Below, one piece after another: positions 57,507-64,000 of a stretch of DNA of 64,000 nucleotides. Under the pieces are notes generated by a model. It was not told the origin of the DNA. It did not search any database and was given only the letters and a program-made list of their open reading frames with translations. The DNA is from Shinella zoogloeoides (GTDB lineage: Bacteria; Pseudomonadota; Alphaproteobacteria; Rhizobiales; Rhizobiaceae), in NCBI RefSeq assembly GCF_030733845.1, contig NZ_CP132310.1, forward strand, positions 53,458 to 117,457, read 5' to 3'. Position 1 is the stretch's first letter. Every line of letters begins with the position of its first letter. The translations under genes were made by a program, and so were the position numbers.

Positions 57507-57530
57507 TCCCCGCTCGCGGATACGTATAAG
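57507..57530 (+). promoter_or_regulatory. Phage-type promoter variant
   Basis: TCCCC (57507-57511), 12 bases, GTATAAG (57524-57530), 27 bases before the lipoprotein gene. Confidence 0.6.
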
Positions 57531-57556
57531 TGCTCCATCGCATCCGGGGAGTATCT

Positions 57557-57937
57557 ATGCGTTCAATAATCATTCTCGCTACCGCAACCGTTGCACTGTC
57601 AGGCTGCATGACCGGTCCTCAGCAGATCGCCAGCCAGAAGCCCGTTACCAAGGAGGTGCGCGTGGCGATCGCTGAGGCGGCGCGCAACGCCCTGCGAGAC
57701 CCCTACTCCGTCCGTGATGCCGAGATTTCCTGGATCATGGGTAACGCCACCCACAACTATGTCTGCGTGCGCGCCAACAGCAAGAATGGCTTCGGCGGAT
57801 ACACCGGGCGCACGGGCTATGTCGTCGCCATGAGCAATGGCCGGCCGACGGGCGCCTACGAGAACAATGCCTGGTGCACCCGCCCGGACATCAAATACGA
57901 ACGGTTCGGCGAACTGGAAGCCCTCAAGAACCTGTAG
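57557..57937 (+). CDS. Lipoprotein (126 aa)
   Basis: ATG 57557 behind GGGGAG. Lipobox LSGC (Cys near residue 17). Mature domain ARNALRDPYSVRDAEISW, NYVCVRANSKNGFGGYTG, GAYENNAWC matches a small lipoprotein type common in rhizobial chromosomes. Probably host-derived; role unknown. Confidence 0.72.
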   Translation: MRSIIILATATVALSGCMTGPQQIASQKPVTKEVRVAIAEAARNALRDPYSVRDAEISWIMGNATHNYVCVRANSKNGFGGYTGRTGYVVAMSNGRPTGAYENNAWCTRPDIKYERFGELEALKNL

Positions 57938-57951
57938 ATGGAACAAATGAG

Positions 57952-58006
57952 GCGGCGCTAAAGTTCTTGCGAGCAAGGAGGCTCGCCATGGATATTTTAG
58001 CGCCGC
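57952..58006 (+). promoter_or_regulatory. RNA structure around the RBS of the next gene
   Basis: Outer stem GCGGCGCTAAA/TTTAGCGCCGC (57952-57962, 57996-58006, 11 bp) encloses an inner hairpin GCGAGC-AAGGAG-GCTCGC (57969-57986) whose loop is the RBS; ATG 57988 is between the stems. Likely translational control. Confidence 0.65.
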
Positions 58007-58194
58007 GCCATTTGCCCGATCATCCGGACTACAATCTTGACTGCCAAGAAGCTCTCGACCTGGCCGTGCGCGACCTCGTAGATCAGGCCGTCCAAAAGGG
58101 ATGGAGCACCCGAGAGGTTCTGCGCGCGCTGAAAAGCGTGGCCGAGAACCAAGCGCTCGCCTACGAAGAAGACCCTGATCCGGAGGACGAATAG
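57988..58194 (+). CDS. Small host-type protein (68 aa)
   Basis: Single-domain helical protein (CQEALDLAVRDLVDQAVQKGWSTREVLRALKSV) ending in a very acidic tail. Resembles a small protein found in many rhizobia. Its RBS sits in a hairpin loop. Function unknown. Confidence 0.65.
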   Translation: MDILAPRHLPDHPDYNLDCQEALDLAVRDLVDQAVQKGWSTREVLRALKSVAENQALAYEEDPDPEDE

Positions 58195-58197
58195 GTT

Positions 58198-58449
58198 CTA
58201 GCCTCGGTCCGGGTCTGGGCAGAGCGGGCACTCGTCGGGTGTATCGACCATCCGGGCACGTATCCGCCGCTCCCACTCTTCAGCGTCGCCGCTCATCTCG
58301 CCTCCCTCGATCATCCTGATTCCCTCGGCGATCGCCTCTTCAACAGCGCCGCTGTCCAGATTGTCGAGAAGCTCCCCATGAACCGGGCATTCCTTTATGG
58401 CGCCGGTGTCCTGGAGAACAGCATCTACCATTTCTCGTTGGTCTTGCAT
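58198..58449 (-). CDS. Acidic Cys-bearing protein, minus strand (83 aa)
   Basis: CPVHGELL near residue 21 and CPLCPDP near the C-terminus may form a zinc site. Acidic helical middle. Convergent with the gene at 57988. Function unknown. Confidence 0.55.
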   Translation of the reverse strand: MQDQREMVDAVLQDTGAIKECPVHGELLDNLDSGAVEEAIAEGIRMIEGGEMSGDAEEWERRIRARMVDTPDECPLCPDPDRG

Positions 58450-58574
58450 TTTGAGGCTCCTAGTTGGTGGGAGCTATCCATATATCCGCAGATTCGCCGG
58501 CGCGCATCCACAATTCTAGGGCTGGCCCACTCCTGACACCATGGAAGAATCCACCCGCGACCTATTCACGCGCC

Positions 58575-58654
58575 GCTATAGAGCTAATTGCTTACTTACC
58601 GTGAGGAACCAGCCGCAACCCTGATCAGCGCACGCTATTGTCTTAGCATCGAAA
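58575..58654 (+). promoter_or_regulatory. Tandem phage-type promoters
   Basis: First GCTATAG (58575-58581) with a TTGCTTACTTAC box behind it; second CCAGCCGC-AACCC (58617-58621), 12 bases, GCTATTG (58634-58640) followed by AGCATCGAAA. CACGCT/AGCGTG flank the second -10. Both point to the gene at 58676. Confidence 0.7.
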
Positions 58655-58675
58655 CGCAAGCGTGAGAGCAATGCC

Positions 58676-58939
58676 ATGACACCCAAGATTACCTTCGAAT
58701 ACCACCCCGCCGAGGATGAAAGCGTTGATGACGAAACCGTCGTCCTCTTGGACGGCGAGGAATCCGGCTACTCGATCCAGCACACCGACTATGCCGGCCC
58801 CGATGCGCGCCGCAGTCTCAACCAGTATTTCTACGACGCCGCTGGCAACCTTACCGGAATGCGGCATGTATCCGATCACGCCAGCGATGCGCTCGCTGCC
58901 GCCGCCGTAACCGCTATTCTGGCGGGGGTGCCGGCATGA
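58676..58939 (+). CDS. Hypothetical protein (87 aa)
   Basis: Acidic N-terminal part (FEYHPAEDESVDDETVVLLDG), alpha/beta, helical Ala-rich end. Overlaps the next gene by 4 bases. Function unknown. Confidence 0.6.
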   Translation: MTPKITFEYHPAEDESVDDETVVLLDGEESGYSIQHTDYAGPDARRSLNQYFYDAAGNLTGMRHVSDHASDALAAAAVTAILAGVPA

Positions 58940-59328
58940 GCAGCCTTGGCCGTATCAGGAAGAACCTGCGCAATCCCGTCAAGCTCGATCCGCCGCTCGA
59001 AGACGTGATCAATCCGATGATCGCCGAGCTGATCGAGGAAGTCCGGGCGGAGACGGGCGCCACAACCAAGGTGTCGCCTCACCCGATGAAATACCCGCAG
59101 CACGCCGACCAAGAGAAGGGTAGCGTCTACGCTGGCATCTGCAACCGGACGGCATGCAGTGACTTCCCTGCCCTCATCTACAACCGTGGCACCTACGGCT
59201 ACTACTGCGCGCCCTGTGGTCGTGCCATCAACGGCGCCACGAGGAACAGAAATCCGCTCTGCATCGAAGTCGATCACGACCTGACCCACGAGGAGATGGA
59301 GGCTTCGGCGCGGGAGATGTATGCATGA
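58936..59328 (+). CDS. Zinc-ribbon protein (130 aa)
   Basis: GICNRTACSDFPALIY and GYYCAPCGRAIN give Cys pairs at about 70-75 and 94-97, a zinc ribbon. Overlaps the next gene by 4 bases. Function unknown. Confidence 0.6.
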   Translation: MSSLGRIRKNLRNPVKLDPPLEDVINPMIAELIEEVRAETGATTKVSPHPMKYPQHADQEKGSVYAGICNRTACSDFPALIYNRGTYGYYCAPCGRAINGATRNRNPLCIEVDHDLTHEEMEASAREMYA

Positions 59329-59588
59329 CTGCCGTAACCGACCCGCTCGACGAACTGGAGGTATGGATCGCGCAAATCCACGACGATCAGGACGTCATGG
59401 TTGTCGACACGCCGGCGGAGCCAATCGGCTTCATGACCGTCTACGACGACGACGGCAAGCCGTTTCACGGCAAGATCTTCGAACAGCGGGAGAGCGCCGA
59501 CAACGCCATGGCCATCATGAGCGGCATGATGAAGCCCCTCTTCCGCGTGAACGTCTTCCCGCCGCGCACCAAATTGCGCCAGACGTGA
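59325..59588 (+). CDS. Hypothetical protein (87 aa)
   Basis: Acidic alpha/beta (WIAQIHDDQDVMVVDTP, GFMTVYDDDGKPFHGKIFE). Ends the three-gene unit. Function unknown. Confidence 0.55.
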   Translation: MTAVTDPLDELEVWIAQIHDDQDVMVVDTPAEPIGFMTVYDDDGKPFHGKIFEQRESADNAMAIMSGMMKPLFRVNVFPPRTKLRQT

Positions 59589-59716
59589 AGCGGCATTAAA
59601 GTGGAACTTCCCGCTTGGTTCTGGGTTGAACCGTCAGCGATCGTGAGGGCGATCCTAGGTTTTCAAGGCCACTAGGCGAGAAATTGTTCATCTGTCAGGT
59701 TTTGATGCGGCGTAGT

Positions 59717-59772
59717 TGACCTGGCTCCACTAGGCTAATACCTCCTCTTATGTCCAATAAGGAGGTTTAGCC
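59717..59772 (+). promoter_or_regulatory. Promoter variant with long hairpin
   Basis: TGACC (59717-59721), 12 bases, GCTAATA (59734-59740). GGCTAATACCTCC (59733-59745) and GGAGGTTTAGCC (59761-59772) form a long imperfect hairpin around it. Confidence 0.5.
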
Positions 59773-59798
59773 GCCACGGGGCTACGAGGAAGACCTAA

Positions 59799-60506
59799 AT
59801 GCCGACACGCAATCTGACACCCGCCATGCGCACCTGCCTCCGACTCTTGACCGAAGGCGATCTCTACGCCGCCGACTTCAACGTATGGTGCTTGAAGGCC
59901 GAGATGGCGAAACCTGCACCTGGCCGGTTCGTCGCCGCCGTGGTTATCCGCAAGATGCTAAGCCGTGGGCTCGTCGAGCCCAATGAGGATGAAGGCGTCA
60001 GGATGTCGAACCTGGGCCAGCAGCTCTACGACGAGTTTCCGGAGATGCGCCGTGGACGTGCCATTGCTGCGTCCACCCCGCTATCGCGCAACAAACGGGT
60101 CAAGACCAAGCCTGGCCGCAGCAAGGGCGTGACGGTCTACTCGTTCACCCATGGCGGAAAGCCCTATTCCTTCACCACGGAGCGCGCGCTCGCCCGCCAG
60201 GTGCGATTGCTCCAGGCCAAGGAGTGGCAGAAGAACCCCGACAAGGTTTCGACGATCGAGGTGACAGCGACCAGGATGGACTTCCTGACGACTGCAAACG
60301 CCGCGACAACCCTGCGCGACGGTATCGAGTCGCTGATCGCCGAGAGGGAAGTAATCAGTTACGACCCCGTCGAGAGAAAGGGCTTTTATCGGCACTACCT
60401 GGCCAGCACCCGAAAACGGCCAGAGAAGCTCCTAGGCGAGCCCGAGACGCCGGCGCGCTCCGAGACAGCGCCCACGGCCGATCCCGCAGCCCCTGACGCT
60501 ACCTGA
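59799..60506 (+). CDS. Hypothetical protein, possible winged helix
   Basis: 235 aa. Residues 1-70 look like a winged helix (MRTCLRLLTEGDLY, VVIRKMLSRGLVEPNED). Centre strand-rich; C-terminal 30 residues Pro/Ala-rich. An operator-like box (AGTAATCAGTTAC, 60350-60362) lies inside the gene. May be a regulator. Confidence 0.6.
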   Translation: MPTRNLTPAMRTCLRLLTEGDLYAADFNVWCLKAEMAKPAPGRFVAAVVIRKMLSRGLVEPNEDEGVRMSNLGQQLYDEFPEMRRGRAIAASTPLSRNKRVKTKPGRSKGVTVYSFTHGGKPYSFTTERALARQVRLLQAKEWQKNPDKVSTIEVTATRMDFLTTANAATTLRDGIESLIAEREVISYDPVERKGFYRHYLASTRKRPEKLLGEPETPARSETAPTADPAAPDAT

Positions 60507-60521
60507 GCGAACCAGCCGATA

Positions 60522-60561
60522 TCCGTTTGTTGATGCGCGATAATTCAGCATCAACAAACGG
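60522..60561 (+). promoter_or_regulatory. Second-class promoter, perfect RBS-masking repeat
   Basis: CCAGCCG upstream, ATCCG, 11 bases, GCGATAAT (60537-60544). CCGTTTGTTGATGC (60523-60536) is a perfect 14-bp complement of GCATCAACAAACGG (60548-60561), which ends in the RBS CGGAG. Confidence 0.78.
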
Positions 60562-60569
60562 AGAAAGCT

Positions 60570-60902
60570 ATGCGACACCAAATTTCCAGCGAGCGCCACA
60601 CCGAAATCCTCAGCCACGATCTGCGCGAAGTCTTCGAGCTGCTCGCCGACAGGAGATACCTCGACGTCATCGCGACCAACAATCACGGCGCAGGTGCTGT
60701 GACCGGTCGGCTCGTGACCTTCAGCGATCGGTCATCCTGCTACCACATGAGCGCCGTCTACGCGCACGACGGGCTCGAATACGGTTTCGAGAAGGAGATT
60801 CGGGAAGGTTGTGCGACCGAACAGTTCTTCCTCTACGACACCTTGGAGGATGCACGCGCGCACGCCGTCGAGATCCTTGCGACCGTCACTGACGACGTTT
60901 AA
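60570..60902 (+). CDS. Hypothetical protein (110 aa)
   Basis: Helical start (LSHDLREVFELLADRRYLD), beta-rich centre (GAVTGRLVTFSDRSSCYHM), acidic helical end. Monocistronic, with terminator at 60909. Function unknown. Confidence 0.6.
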   Translation: MRHQISSERHTEILSHDLREVFELLADRRYLDVIATNNHGAGAVTGRLVTFSDRSSCYHMSAVYAHDGLEYGFEKEIREGCATEQFFLYDTLEDARAHAVEILATVTDDV

Positions 60903-60908
60903 CGAACC

Positions 60909-60933
60909 GAAAGCGCCCTGTGAGGGCGCTTTC
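60909..60933 (+). terminator. Hairpin terminator
   Basis: GAAAGCGCCC-TGTGA-GGGCGCTTTC (60909-60933), perfect 10-bp stem. Confidence 0.75.
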
Positions 60934-61012
60934 CACAATGAGCGTCACCCATGGAGACCCGCTTGCGGTGGGAAACCAATCTGCCTAAAACCAAGCAGAT
61001 CGCGGAGACAAC

Positions 61013-61867
61013 ATGCGCCTGACCCCTTCCCTTCTCGCACTGCTCGCGGCTTTAATTCTCCCGACGCCACTCGCCGCCCAAGATAGAGCGCCGGTCGACC
61101 TGCCGATCCTCTTCGATACCCGCGAGCGCATCGCCCGGCCGGATCTCTCCGGCATCGTGCGGCTGCGTTTCCTGACGACGGTTGATTTCCCGCCGTTCAA
61201 TTTCATCGACCAGACCGGCAAGCTTGCCGGCTTCCACGTCGATCTCGTGCGCGAGATCTGCCGGGAACTGGCCTTGACGGAGAAATGCCAGATCCAGGCC
61301 GTGACCTTCCCGGAGCTGGAAAAGGCACTGGTCGACGGCAATGGCGAGGCGATCGCCGCCGGCATCGCCGTCACCGCGGACCTGCGCAAGCGTTTTGCCT
61401 TCTCGCGCCCCTTCATGCGGCTGCCGGCGCGCTTTGCCGTCACGAAGAAGGCAGCGCCGGCCGGCGAGACGGCGGCGGCGCTCGATGGCAAACGGGTGGG
61501 TGTCATCGCGGCGAGCGCGCACGAGGCGATGCTGAAGGCCTTCTTCCCGCAGGTGGCGGCCGAGGCGTTCCCGGATCGCGCGGCCCTGCTCGCGGCCCTG
61601 AAGGACGGCAAGGTGGACGCCGCTTTCGGCGACGGCATGCAGCTCGCCTTCTGGACGAACGGCACGGAATCGGCAGGGTGCTGCCGCCTTTTCGATGGCC
61701 CCTATGTTTCCGAGCGGTTCCTCGGCGAGGGGCTGACGATCATGGTGCGCAGGGAGGAAGAGGCGCTCCTCGGGGCCATAGACCACGCTCTGCTAGCCTT
61801 GTCGCGCAGCGGCCGCCTGCAGGAAATCTACCTGCGCTACTTCCCGGTCAATCTCTACGGCGGCTGA
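61013..61867 (+). CDS. Periplasmic amino-acid-binding protein (SBP family 3)
   Basis: 284 aa. Signal peptide at 1-22 (LLALLAALILPTPLAAQ). Family-3 solute-binding pattern: LRFLTTVDFPPFNFIDQTGKLAGFHVDL split by region, then IAAGIAVTADLRKRFAFSRPF and KRVGVIAASAHEAML, KVDAAFGDGMQLAFW. These bind amino acids and pass them to an ABC importer. No permease or ATPase gene follows. Its very GC-rich codon use and bacterial type point to capture from a host. May alter nutrient uptake or mask a receptor. Family firm, role unknown. Confidence 0.85.
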   Translation: MRLTPSLLALLAALILPTPLAAQDRAPVDLPILFDTRERIARPDLSGIVRLRFLTTVDFPPFNFIDQTGKLAGFHVDLVREICRELALTEKCQIQAVTFPELEKALVDGNGEAIAAGIAVTADLRKRFAFSRPFMRLPARFAVTKKAAPAGETAAALDGKRVGVIAASAHEAMLKAFFPQVAAEAFPDRAALLAALKDGKVDAAFGDGMQLAFWTNGTESAGCCRLFDGPYVSERFLGEGLTIMVRREEEALLGAIDHALLALSRSGRLQEIYLRYFPVNLYGG

Positions 61868-61906
61868 TAGCGTTTTCCGTAATTCGCTAATTAGCCTTAT
61901 AGCACC

Positions 61907-61963
61907 CAGCCGCAACCCGTCTCGCGTCGTGCGAAATTCAATCATCGAAACGACGCGAGACGG
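61907..61963 (+). promoter_or_regulatory. Second-class promoter, perfect RBS-masking repeat
   Basis: CCAGCCGC-AACCC (AACCC 61914-61918), 12 bases, GCGAAATTC, then AATCATCGAAA. CCGTCTCGCGTCGT (61917-61930) is a perfect 14-bp complement of ACGACGCGAGACGG (61950-61963), which ends in the RBS CGGAG. Confidence 0.78.
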
Positions 61964-61971
61964 AGACGACG

Positions 61972-62196
61972 ATGCGCAAGCCCGTGAAACTCAAGACCAT
62001 CCAGATCACCGAGGACGAGCACCGCGTTCTAAAGGCCATTCTCGATGCGACGCAATATGGCTATGGCCCTGCAGAGGCCGCCCAGCGCGCCGAGGAGCGC
62101 AACAACGACGTCATGCCCGTGGCTGACGGCTCCGAGGAGCAACAGCAGATCTGGGACAATATTCACAAGCTCTTCGACAAGATCCGTTTGGCCTGA
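61972..62196 (+). CDS. Small helical protein (74 aa)
   Basis: Start LKTIQITEDEHRVLKAILDA resembles a ribbon-helix DNA-binding start; the rest is acidic and helical. First of a three-gene unit. Function unknown. Confidence 0.6.
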   Translation: MRKPVKLKTIQITEDEHRVLKAILDATQYGYGPAEAAQRAEERNNDVMPVADGSEEQQQIWDNIHKLFDKIRLA

Positions 62197-62208
62197 AGGA
62201 GCAAGCAC

Positions 62209-62490
62209 ATGATCAACTTCGTCCGGAAGATGCTCAACGAGGCTGCTCACGCCGGCTTTCAGTTCAAGGTCGATGGCGGTGGAGATGAACCGGATTACGT
62301 CGGCTTTCACCCTGCCCTGGCGGAAGACGCAATCAATGCCGTGGATGAAGCCCAGGTCACACTGAAGGACGCTCATGGCATGCGCATGGGCTGGTGCCTC
62401 ATCGTGAACGGTCTCAACGAGGATGAGCGCATCGCTGACGCCGGGTCCGACGACTGGATCCATGACTGGTGCGAAAGGAACATCCGATGA
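62209..62490 (+). CDS. Hypothetical protein (93 aa)
   Basis: RBS AAGGAG before ATG. Alpha/beta sequence with acidic mid-part (GGGDEPDYVGFH) and Trp-rich end (DDWIHDWCERN). Overlaps next gene by 4 bases. Confidence 0.6.
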   Translation: MINFVRKMLNEAAHAGFQFKVDGGGDEPDYVGFHPALAEDAINAVDEAQVTLKDAHGMRMGWCLIVNGLNEDERIADAGSDDWIHDWCERNIR

Positions 62491-62735
62491 CCGGCAACAA
62501 GGCAGACCAGCGTATCGTGGGCGAGAACGTGCTGTCCGCTCATGGGCTGCAATACCTGGAGAACATGGGCTTCGGTTTTCATCGCCTCCTTAAAGGCGAC
62601 CAGGCGCAGGTCTGGGTAAAGGGCGACGAAACCAACGCCACCTCGATCCCGTGTCTCGACGGGATGTGCTCACCTATTTTCCGTAGGGCGCACAAAGTAG
62701 GCGTGCGCCTCTTCAATGGCGCTATACCTAAGTAA
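62487..62735 (+). CDS. Hypothetical protein (82 aa)
   Basis: ATG 62487. Strand-rich small protein (YLENMGFGFHRLLKGDQAQ, VGVRLFNGAIPK). Its stop codon lies in a TAAGTAAG box. Function unknown. Confidence 0.55.
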   Translation: MTGNKADQRIVGENVLSAHGLQYLENMGFGFHRLLKGDQAQVWVKGDETNATSIPCLDGMCSPIFRRAHKVGVRLFNGAIPK

Positions 62736-62743
62736 GTGGTTAC
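62721..62743 (+). promoter_or_regulatory. GCTATAC plus TAAGTAAG box
   Basis: GCTATAC (62721-62727) then TAAGTAAGTGGTTAC (62729-62743). No AACCC at the right spacing. It would send RNA into the non-coding right end. Confidence 0.5.
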
Positions 62744-62883
62744 AGCGCGCAGTCGGCGGTCGTGCAAGGTGATGGGGTTAGTCATGGCCCATCAGCCGGA
62801 ACAACACCGACAGTCTGAATGCCAGTCAGTTCTCCCCTGGCAGGTCAGGCATCAACCGGGATGGATCCTAGCTCCCGGTTCAC

Positions 62884-62931
62884 AAAGGGCAGACTGGCGG
62901 CTTATCCTTTCTACGCCAGTCTGCCCTTTTC
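62884..62931. terminator. Strong bidirectional terminator
   Basis: AAAG-GGCAGACTGGCG / CGCCAGTCTGCC-CTTT, perfect 16-bp stem (62884-62899, 62914-62929), flanked by A and T tracts. Marks the end of the coding region. Confidence 0.85.
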
Positions 62932-63900
62932 CTTTACAAGGCGCCAACCTAGGTCCCCTCCACGGGCGCTCGTCCCATGGGCAGGCGACATTCCGCCTAG
63001 GGCACAATCATCTTCCCGGCCATCCACCTTCTTATCCGGAATAAGATGATCCTTAGCCGTAACTTTCCCATAAGTTTGCGCCGAAATACCGAAAGCGCGA
63101 AAAAGCTAAATCCTGAAACACGGAAAGCGCTAAGCCAGGCCACACCCGAAACAGACAGAGAAGCTCACCAGAGCGCAAACGCACCTGAGATGAGCAACGA
63201 GACGTCGAACATCATGGACGCTATCAGGTGAGCAACCCTGAGCGAAACAGACACACTGGAGAGCTACACCACGCTATGCACTGGCAACGTAAGGGAGAGA
63301 CGTTGCTGAATAGCTATTTCCAGAAAGAGCGAAACAGCTATAGGCGTAGTGATGACAGCAGGTAGCAGAGAGACACCCTAGGAAGAGAGCAGACGTGTGC
63401 CGTGTGTAGGGGCAGTAGCTGTAGAGGACCGGAGGTGTGAGAGCTGCGCCTAGGGAGAAAACATCTCTCCAGGAAATTTGCGTGTGGTGAGGTGTGGTGA
63501 GATGTTGGAATCGTAGGGAGATCGTAGAGAGGTGGAGTAGCGGCCGCGCCACGGTTTCCCTCGGACTTCCACGAAACCCCTTCCCGCCACCTCGGCCAAC
63601 CACATCCCGAACCGGAGCGATCACCACGCCTTTTCCCTGACCCTTAATTCGCCGCGCCCAAACTCTGTAAGGTGTTAGTCTGTAGAGTATTATATAATAG
63701 TATGGAGACGTGAATTAAGGGACGGGTTGTAGGGAAGAATCCTCCGGTCCTAAAACGTGCACCGGCGCCTAGGTTCTCCCTAGGAGGAAATCATCTTTCC
63801 GGTCCATGGAAACCCGCCCTCCTCCACGGTCAACCACGGCGCCCCATGGAGCTCCACGACGAACCTGCCGGTCCCTTGGTGTATAACCCATGCAACGTGC
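62932..63900. other. Long non-coding right-end region
   Basis: About 970 bases with no convincing gene. Enriched in CCTAGG (six copies between 62950 and 63780) and CCATGG (three copies). Two related blocks carry CCTAGG plus ATCATCTT(C/T)CCGG(C/T)CCAT (about 62994-63028 and 63779-63806). An AT-rich palindrome TATTATATAATA is at about 63690. A 61-codon frame from 63046 is weak. May be an origin, packaging or regulatory region. Confidence 0.5.
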
Positions 63901-63910
63901 CTGTTCATCC

Positions 63911-63958
63911 CAGCCGTAACCCGTAGCGACACGTTCTATCTTCTAATCATCGAAAGCA
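63911..63958 (+). promoter_or_regulatory. Second-class phage promoter at the right edge
   Basis: CAGCCGT-AACCC (AACCC 63918-63922), 12 bases, TCTATCT, then TAATCATCGAAA. The RBS AGAGAAGGA follows at the window end, so its gene starts just outside. Confidence 0.65.
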
Positions 63959-64000
63959 ATCAAGCATTCGAATGGAAACGAAGAGAGAAGGAATATCGCA

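Noticed and set aside
62736..63044. 102-aa frame at the right end
   Set aside because: It crosses the strong terminator hairpin at 62884-62929 and lacks an RBS.
63274..63627. 117-aa minus-strand frame
   Set aside because: Low-complexity His/Ser/Thr composition without RBS; the region looks non-coding on both strands.

Overview
The window looks like about 64 kb of a large tailed-phage genome whose host is probably a Rhizobiales alphaproteobacterium (Rhizobium/Agrobacterium group). Phage evidence: dense, mostly plus-strand genes with ATGA-type overlaps, rIIA/rIIB homologues, a phage-type replication and recombination set, a full dNTP-synthesis set, tRNA genes and dozens of short orphan genes. 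Host evidence: DUF982 and DUF3768 proteins, a LexA/CI-like S24 regulator of rhizobial type, and a GC-rich sequence (my visual estimate). No capsid, tail, terminase or lysis gene is recognisable, so this is the early/middle metabolic part of a larger genome.

Layout. 0.2-5.5 kb: regulators, then a CobT-like VWA protein and a CobS-like AAA+ ATPase. 5.5-25 kb: sigma-70-like factor, DNA polymerase III alpha with a UDG-like C-terminal domain, ssDNA-binding protein, 5'-3' exonuclease, MazG-like enzyme, RecA-like recombinase, SbcD/SbcC nuclease, RuvC-like resolvase, B12-dependent ribonucleotide reductase, glutaredoxin. 25-26 kb: minus-strand PadR island. 26-34 kb: ThyX, dUTPase, nucleotide kinase, rIIA, rIIB, RNA ligase, HD phosphohydrolase. 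35-51 kb: HNH endonuclease, DnaQ-like exonuclease, macro-domain protein, large YfaP-like protein, S24 regulator, NadM-Nudix and NadV (NAD salvage), lipoproteins, small proteins. 51.6-52.2 kb: tRNA region. 52-62.7 kb: small genes, a MESH1-like HD hydrolase, a minus-strand DUF982 island, a candidate structured RNA, an amino-acid-binding protein. 62.7-63.9 kb: largely non-coding.

Regulation is the most striking aspect. About 27 transcription units are preceded by one motif, AACCC (variants GACCC, TTCCC, ATCCC, TCCCC) followed after 11 or 12 bases by GCTATA(A/T/G). This is not normal sigma-70 spacing, and the window encodes a sigma-70-like protein that could read it. Many of these promoters are followed at once by a palindromic box related to TAAGTAAGCGCTTA, which looks like the operator of a genome-wide regulator. 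A second group lacks the box; instead the bases between the two promoter elements are complementary to the 5' leader and ribosome-binding site, a layout expected to silence read-through mRNA but not mRNA started at the promoter.

Five otherwise unrelated small proteins end in the same tag, (N/S/H)P(N/K)(Y/F)(G/A)RF, with varied codons. This tag, the promoter/box system, the promoter-embedded hairpins, the polymerase-UDG fusion and the structured RNA at 57.2 kb are the best candidates for undescribed biology. All calls come from reading the sequence; no database search was run.
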